Source: an uncultured Pelagibacteraceae bacterium
GTDB lineage: Bacteria > Pseudomonadota > Alphaproteobacteria > Pelagibacterales > Pelagibacteraceae
Reading direction: 5' to 3'
Length of the DNA stretch: 64,000 nucleotides
Assembly: GCA_902618565.1 (NCBI GenBank)
Contig: CACNAX010000001.1
Location: 62,001 to 126,000 of the forward strand
The position numbers were made by a program, and so were the translations under genes. Under the pieces are notes generated by a model, which saw only the letters and a program-made list of their open reading frames with translations, made no database searches and was not told the DNA's origin. Shown piece by piece: positions 59,623 through 64,000 of the stretch. Numbering within the stretch: the first letter of the stretch is position 1; the number at the start of each line of letters is the position of its first letter.

Positions 59623-60330
59623 TTATCCAAGTTTTTGAAGTATAGGAAAATACTTTAATATGTAAAATCCTAAAGCTTGCAACTGGTTTGTAATCATTAA
59701 TATTCCTGTTATCAATAATAATCCTCCACCAACTCTTGAAATAGTTATCATTTTTGATTTTAGATTTTTTGTAACAACCATAAAACGTTGAATCAAATAA
59801 CCTGATGCAATAAAAGGCAGTGCTAAACCAAGTGAATAGAACACAAGTAACAATATACCTCGGTTCAAACTTTGCTCAATTGATGCTAGAGCTAATATTG
59901 ATCCTAAAATAGGTCCAATACATGGAGTCCATCCAAATCCAAATGCCATACCAACTAATATTGAGCTAAAATTTCCTGATTTAATCTCAGTATTAATTCT
60001 TTTTTCATAATTTAAAAACTTAATATTAATTAATCCCATAATATGAAGGGAGAAAATAATTATAATACTTCCTGCAATAATTCTTAGTTCAAAAGAGTTA
60101 CTTAAAATTAAAGAACCTAAAAAAGTTGCGGTAGCTCCAAAGCTTATAAAAACAATTGAAAAACCAAAAGTAAATAAAACTATAGGGAATATATTAATCG
60201 TTTTTTTTTCTAATAATTCATTTAAAGAGCTTCCAGAAATATAAGATATATATCCAGGTATTAATGGAAGTACACATGGAGACAAAAAGCTTATCAATCC
60301 AGCTCCAAATGCAACAAATAATTCTATCAT
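59623..60330 (-). CDS. ccdA: CcdA-family cytochrome c biogenesis membrane protein
   Basis: 235 aa with six transmembrane helices. The redox cysteines are Cys19 (SPCVLPLIPG) and Cys137 (GWTPCIGP), as in CcdA/DsbD-type electron carriers that pass electrons to periplasmic thioredoxins. It fits the c-type cytochromes and the thioredoxin-like protein at about 9.8 kb. It starts one base before the stop of ppc. Confidence 0.9.
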   Translation of the reverse strand: MIELFVAFGAGLISFLSPCVLPLIPGYISYISGSSLNELLEKKTINIFPIVLFTFGFSIVFISFGATATFLGSLILSNSFELRIIAGSIIIIFSLHIMGLINIKFLNYEKRINTEIKSGNFSSILVGMAFGFGWTPCIGPILGSILALASIEQSLNRGILLLVFYSLGLALPFIASGYLIQRFMVVTKNLKSKMITISRVGGGLLLITGILMITNQLQALGFYILKYFPILQKLG

Positions 60331-63012
60331 TTAACCAGTATTTTTCATTGCAGCTGAAATACCTGCAATAGATGTTAATAATGCATCATTAAGATCATTT
60401 TTTTTATCTGAATTTAATTTTTTGTTTTTAATTTTATTCATAACTACTGCTTGAATTATATTTAATACCTCTGTGTAAATATTTCTTACAATAACTCCTG
60501 ATCTAAATTTTTTTCTTTCATTTATAATTTCTTTTGGCGTAATCTTTTTATTTAATTTTTTAATAACTTCGAATTGGAACCTAAGTTTTTTTCCAACTCT
60601 TTTTAAATCTTTGTCAGCTAAATACTCCTCATATATTTTTGAAATATCTGGGTCCACTTTTGAAATTACCATATCCAAGATATCCATCATTGAATTGAAG
60701 AAAGGCCAGTTTTTTTCCATATCTATTAGTGTTTTTTCAAATTTATTAATTGATGAATATCTTAAAGCTTCTGCACTTCCAAGCCATGCTGGGAGCATTA
60801 GTCTTATTTGTGTCCAAGCAAATACCCAGGGTATTGCTCTTAAACTTTTGATATTATCAATATTCTTTCTTTTAGACGGTCTTGATCCAATTGAAAGTTT
60901 TCCTAAAGACACATGTGGCGTAACGGTTTTAAAATATTTAATAAAATCTGAACTTTGATTAATATTTTTTCTATATGAGCTTTTTGAAATATCAGACATT
61001 TTTTCAATTAGATTTCTCCAATCTTTCTTAGGGACTGGCGGTGGGGTTAATGTTGCCTCCATTACCGCTCCTATATAGCTACATAAATTATAAATTGCTA
61101 AAGGCTGATATCCATATTTCTGTTGAATTACTTCTCCTTGATCTGTTATTCTGATTTTTCCATTTACAGTATTTGGTGGTTGAGATTTTAAAGTAGCTTG
61201 AATTGGACCTCCTCCTCTACCCGCAGAACCTCCTCTTCCATGAAAGAACGTAACATCTATGTTATATTTTTTAGCAATTTTAATAATTTCTTCTTGAGCC
61301 TTATATTGATGCCAACTTGCACAAATTTTTCCAGCATCTTTGCTTGAGTCTGAATATCCAATCATGACTTCTTGTTTATTTTTTATTAAATCTCTGTACC
61401 ACTTTAATGAAAACAAACTGGCCATTATTGATTTTGCGTTAATTAAGTCATCTAATGTTTCAAATAAAGGGACAACTCTTAATTTGTTTTTAATATTTGC
61501 TTCTTTTTGCAAATATAAAACAGAGAGAATGTCAGATGCAGATGATGTCATTGAAATAACATAAGCTCCTAAACATTCAGGCGGCTCTTCAGATAAAATT
61601 TTAAATGTTGACCAAACTTCTTTATTTTCTTTATTTTTAAATTTAAAGTTTTTTATGAAATTTGATTTTTTTTTCATCTTAGAAGATAAAAATTTAATTT
61701 TTTCCTCCTCACTCCATTTTAAATAATTAAGTTTATTTTTTTTCTTAATAAGTTCATTAATTAACTGTGAATGTCTAGTTGACTCTTGTCTAATATCTAG
61801 TTTTGCAAGATTAACTCCAAAACATTTTGCTCTTCTCATTAAGTCTAATAATTCGCCACTTGCTATATTTTCACTTTGATTTTCCTCTAAAGACTCACGG
61901 ACAATTCTAAGAGGTTTTAAAATTTCCTCTTTTGAGTTTAGCAATTTTTTATAGTCCAAAGGTTTTTTATTGACTATGAACTGTTCAATTGCTCTGTGAG
62001 TAAATCTCATTTTATCCCTTAGAGGTCTTAAGAAAACTCTGTAAGGCTCAAATGATTTTCCTGTTATTTTTTGAATTTTTTTTGAACATTTTCTCATTGA
62101 ATACGATCTAATTAATTTAGTAAGTTCTTTTTCATACAATTTTGCTGCTTCCCATCTTGATAATAACAAAACTTCTTTGGTTACTTTTGAAGTTACATTT
62201 GGATTTCCATCTCTATCACCTCCCATCCATGAACCAAACTCAATAGGATTAAAATTTTTTGGCAAACCTTTACCCATATTTTTCAAAAATATATCATTGA
62301 GTCTTCTGTAGACTTTTGGAATAGTTTCCCAAAGACTATCCTCTATTATTGCAAGACCCCATCGCGCTTCATCGGCTGGAGACGGTTTTGATCTTTTTAA
62401 GTCATCTGTATTCCAGATAATGGTAAATTCATCATGAATTTTTTTATTTAAAGATTTTATTTTTAAAGCGTGATCTTTAAATAACTCTCTTTCTTCAAGT
62501 ATTTCTGTAATTTTATGATATTTTTGAATTAAAGTTCTTCTTTTGACCTCTGTTGGATGAGCTGTCAAAACTATTCCAATATTTAAATTTTTCGCAAAAT
62601 TATATATTTTATTATTATTAATTATTTTATTTTTAAATAATTTCTCAAAAATTTCTTCTATAAAAATATTTTTTTGATTTTTACCGTCTCTTTTATTTTC
62701 ATATTGGTTGAGTTGTCTAGATGCATCAATAGACTCGGCTAGATTTATAAAATTCATAAAATGATTAAATGCTCTTGCAAGCTTGTAAGTATTTTTAGGA
62801 TTAATACTTTTTATTTCACTAGAAATTTTTTTATATGATCTTTTTTGGATTTTATTTGCTTTTGATAACTTTCTAATTTTCTCAACAAGATTATAAAAGC
62901 TTTTACCTTCTTGTTCTTTAATTACATTTCCTAATGAATTTCCTAAAAACCTAACATCCTCTCTTAAAGATTTTGTTGGAATTCTCTCATAATATAAGTC
63001 TCTTTTGATCAC
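60331..63012 (-). CDS. ppc: Phosphoenolpyruvate carboxylase
   Basis: Anaplerotic enzyme making oxaloacetate from PEP and bicarbonate, 893 aa, the normal length. Catalytic His152 in LTAHPTEVKRRT, GGDRDGNPNVT near 272, and the FHGRGGSAGRGGGPI loop near 595 are all present, with the C-terminal NTG end. It is followed without gap by ccdA on the same strand. Large single gene with no sign of frameshift. Confidence 0.97.
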   Translation of the reverse strand: MIKRDLYYERIPTKSLREDVRFLGNSLGNVIKEQEGKSFYNLVEKIRKLSKANKIQKRSYKKISSEIKSINPKNTYKLARAFNHFMNFINLAESIDASRQLNQYENKRDGKNQKNIFIEEIFEKLFKNKIINNNKIYNFAKNLNIGIVLTAHPTEVKRRTLIQKYHKITEILEERELFKDHALKIKSLNKKIHDEFTIIWNTDDLKRSKPSPADEARWGLAIIEDSLWETIPKVYRRLNDIFLKNMGKGLPKNFNPIEFGSWMGGDRDGNPNVTSKVTKEVLLLSRWEAAKLYEKELTKLIRSYSMRKCSKKIQKITGKSFEPYRVFLRPLRDKMRFTHRAIEQFIVNKKPLDYKKLLNSKEEILKPLRIVRESLEENQSENIASGELLDLMRRAKCFGVNLAKLDIRQESTRHSQLINELIKKKNKLNYLKWSEEEKIKFLSSKMKKKSNFIKNFKFKNKENKEVWSTFKILSEEPPECLGAYVISMTSSASDILSVLYLQKEANIKNKLRVVPLFETLDDLINAKSIMASLFSLKWYRDLIKNKQEVMIGYSDSSKDAGKICASWHQYKAQEEIIKIAKKYNIDVTFFHGRGGSAGRGGGPIQATLKSQPPNTVNGKIRITDQGEVIQQKYGYQPLAIYNLCSYIGAVMEATLTPPPVPKKDWRNLIEKMSDISKSSYRKNINQSSDFIKYFKTVTPHVSLGKLSIGSRPSKRKNIDNIKSLRAIPWVFAWTQIRLMLPAWLGSAEALRYSSINKFEKTLIDMEKNWPFFNSMMDILDMVISKVDPDISKIYEEYLADKDLKRVGKKLRFQFEVIKKLNKKITPKEIINERKKFRSGVIVRNIYTEVLNIIQAVVMNKIKNKKLNSDKKNDLNDALLTSIAGISAAMKNTG

Positions 63013-63046
63013 AATTTATTATACCAAAAAAGAGATTATATTTGGA

Positions 63047-63889
63047 TTAAATTGCTACTACTTTTGATTTTTGTTCACCAAGAAGTTCAATTGAAAGCCT
63101 CATTTCATCACCTGCTTTTAAAAATTTTTGTGGCTTCATTCCCATTCCAACTCCTGGGGGTGTTCCTGTGGTAATGATATCTCCTGGTTGAAGGGACATA
63201 TATCGACTAACATATGAAACAATATGATCTACATTAAAAATCATTGTTTTTGTATTACCTGTTTGCATTCGTTCACCATTTAAATCTAATTCCATGTTTA
63301 GGTTATTTACATCATTAATCTCATCTTTGGTCACAAGGTATGGACCAATAGGACCAAATGTATCGTGCGACTTACCTTTTACCCACTGTCCCATTTTTTC
63401 TATTTGCCACTCTCTTTCACTTACATCATTCACTAAACAATAACCTAAGATATAATCTTGTGAATTTTTCTCTGGGATATTTTTAGCATTTTTTCCTATA
63501 ACTAAACCTAGCTCAACTTCCCAATCTAGTTTTTTTGAATAGCTTGTAATTTCAATATCATCATTTGGTCCATTGATTGAACTACTGGCTTTCATAAACA
63601 CAATTGGTTCTGTTGGTGGTTTTGCTCCAGTTTCCACTGCATGATCAGAAAAATTTAATCCAATTGCAATAAATTTTCCTGGTTTAGTTATGCATGAACC
63701 AATCCTTGTATTATTTGAAATCACAGGCAAGGATGATAAATCAATTTGTTTAATTTTTTCAATTGTTTCAAAATTTAAATTAGTTGGATCTAAATCATTT
63801 ATATGTTTGGATATATCTCTCAACTTTCCATCTTTATCTAATATAGCTGGCTTTTCTTGACTTTTTTCTCCCACTCTTAGTAATTTCAT
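63047..63889 (-). CDS. Fumarylacetoacetate hydrolase family protein
   Basis: 280 aa FAH-fold enzyme. Metal and substrate region: IGLNFSDHAVETGAKPP near 79-95, ASSSINGPNDDIEI near 103, and the C-terminal PGDIITTGTPPGVGMGMKPQKFLKAGD. Members hydrolyse or decarboxylate acylpyruvates and hydroxymuconates. A ribosome binding site (GGAGAT) lies before the ATG inside the end of the upstream dehydrogenase gene, so they are one operon. Confidence 0.88.
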   Translation of the reverse strand: MKLLRVGEKSQEKPAILDKDGKLRDISKHINDLDPTNLNFETIEKIKQIDLSSLPVISNNTRIGSCITKPGKFIAIGLNFSDHAVETGAKPPTEPIVFMKASSSINGPNDDIEITSYSKKLDWEVELGLVIGKNAKNIPEKNSQDYILGYCLVNDVSEREWQIEKMGQWVKGKSHDTFGPIGPYLVTKDEINDVNNLNMELDLNGERMQTGNTKTMIFNVDHIVSYVSRYMSLQPGDIITTGTPPGVGMGMKPQKFLKAGDEMRLSIELLGEQKSKVVAI

Positions 63890-63890
63890 T

Positions 63891-64000
63891 TTATCTCCAA
63901 TAATTATTTATAGCTTTTGTATAACGAACTATGATCATAATTACCCAATCCTTTTTTAACGAGATTATTATACATTTTTTTAACTATTTTAGATAAAGGT
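63891..64000 (-). CDS. 3' end of a 3-hydroxyisobutyrate dehydrogenase-type gene (partial)
   Basis: The last 35 codons of a minus-strand gene run off the right edge of the window; the stop is at 63891-63893. The C-terminal residues (MYNNLVKKGLGNYDHSSLYKA) match the end of NAD-binding beta-hydroxyacid dehydrogenases of the HIBADH family, which typically finish with a helix like LYxxLVxxGxGxxDxSxL. It is upstream of the FAH gene in the same operon, as is common in aromatic or sugar-acid breakdown clusters. Confidence 0.6.

Overview
The window looks like a chromosomal segment of a streamlined marine alphaproteobacterium of the SAR11 / Pelagibacter type. The evidence is strong AT-richness, very short intergenic gaps (none over 300 bases), many genes overlapping by 1-11 bases, small paralogue-poor operons, a TPP riboswitch in front of a sodium:solute symporter (the thiV arrangement known from SAR11), taurine and betaine uptake, and many binding-protein-dependent transporters. 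I see no tRNA, rRNA, IS element, phage gene, CRISPR array or origin.

Layout. 0-3.6 kb: a Bcp/PrxQ peroxiredoxin, an ammonium transporter, HU and the site-2 protease RseP. 3.6-9.3 kb (minus strand): riboswitch-controlled thiV, a TauE/SafE exporter, two tiny tandem membrane proteins (one with a TTG start), an ABC-2 exporter, a DUF4396 protein and two c-type cytochromes. 9.3-10.2 kb (plus): cytochrome b561 and a periplasmic thioredoxin-like protein. 10.3-24.8 kb: an organosulfonate and osmolyte region with alanine dehydrogenase, an omega-aminotransferase (probably taurine:pyruvate), TauABC, a sulfolactate/malate-type dehydrogenase, tandem winged-helix regulators, a BASS transporter, phosphate acetyltransferase, an HpsN-like HisD homologue and a glycine betaine-type permease with its binding protein. 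24.9-32.9 kb: an NTF2/cupin/NTF2/MetE-like module, then a sugar-type ABC importer with a HAD-like protein that lacks its nucleophile. 32.9-39.2 kb: LysE and MFS exporters, an Asp/Glu racemase, a methyltransferase, Prx6, and a cysteine block (persulfide dioxygenase, cysE, cysK). 39.3-44.3 kb: a dense same-strand run of very small genes (NTF2-like, cupin, small alpha+beta barrel families), then a GST-kappa/HCCA isomerase-like gene and an SMR pair. 44.3-50.1 kb: a DMT transporter, a TRAP transporter (DctPQM), a PEP mutase/isocitrate lyase family enzyme, DUF2798 and a 3-hydroxyisobutyrate dehydrogenase family enzyme. 50.1-56.3 kb (minus): DUF924, an AhpD-like protein and a complete peptide/nickel-type ABC importer. 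56.3-64 kb: a class I glutamine amidotransferase, HisN-like phosphatase, BBOX/TauD dioxygenase, azoreductase-like flavoprotein, CcdA, PEP carboxylase, an FAH-family enzyme and the 3' end of a dehydrogenase gene.

How the genes fit together. The aminotransferase/alanine dehydrogenase pair, TauABC, phosphate acetyltransferase and TauE/SafE exporter could serve taurine use, but sulfoacetaldehyde acetyltransferase (xsc) is not in the window. The HpsN-like and ComC-like dehydrogenases would fit dihydroxypropanesulfonate/sulfolactate oxidation. Four binding-protein genes that precede their membrane subunits (tauA, the sugar SBP, dctP, dppA) are each followed by a GC-rich hairpin, which suggests a common way of over-expressing the binding protein.

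The least explained part is the small-protein array at 39.26-43.08 kb, with a related NTF2/cupin set at 24.9-29.0 kb. It is my best candidate for an undescribed metabolic or stress system, but its function cannot be read from sequence alone.
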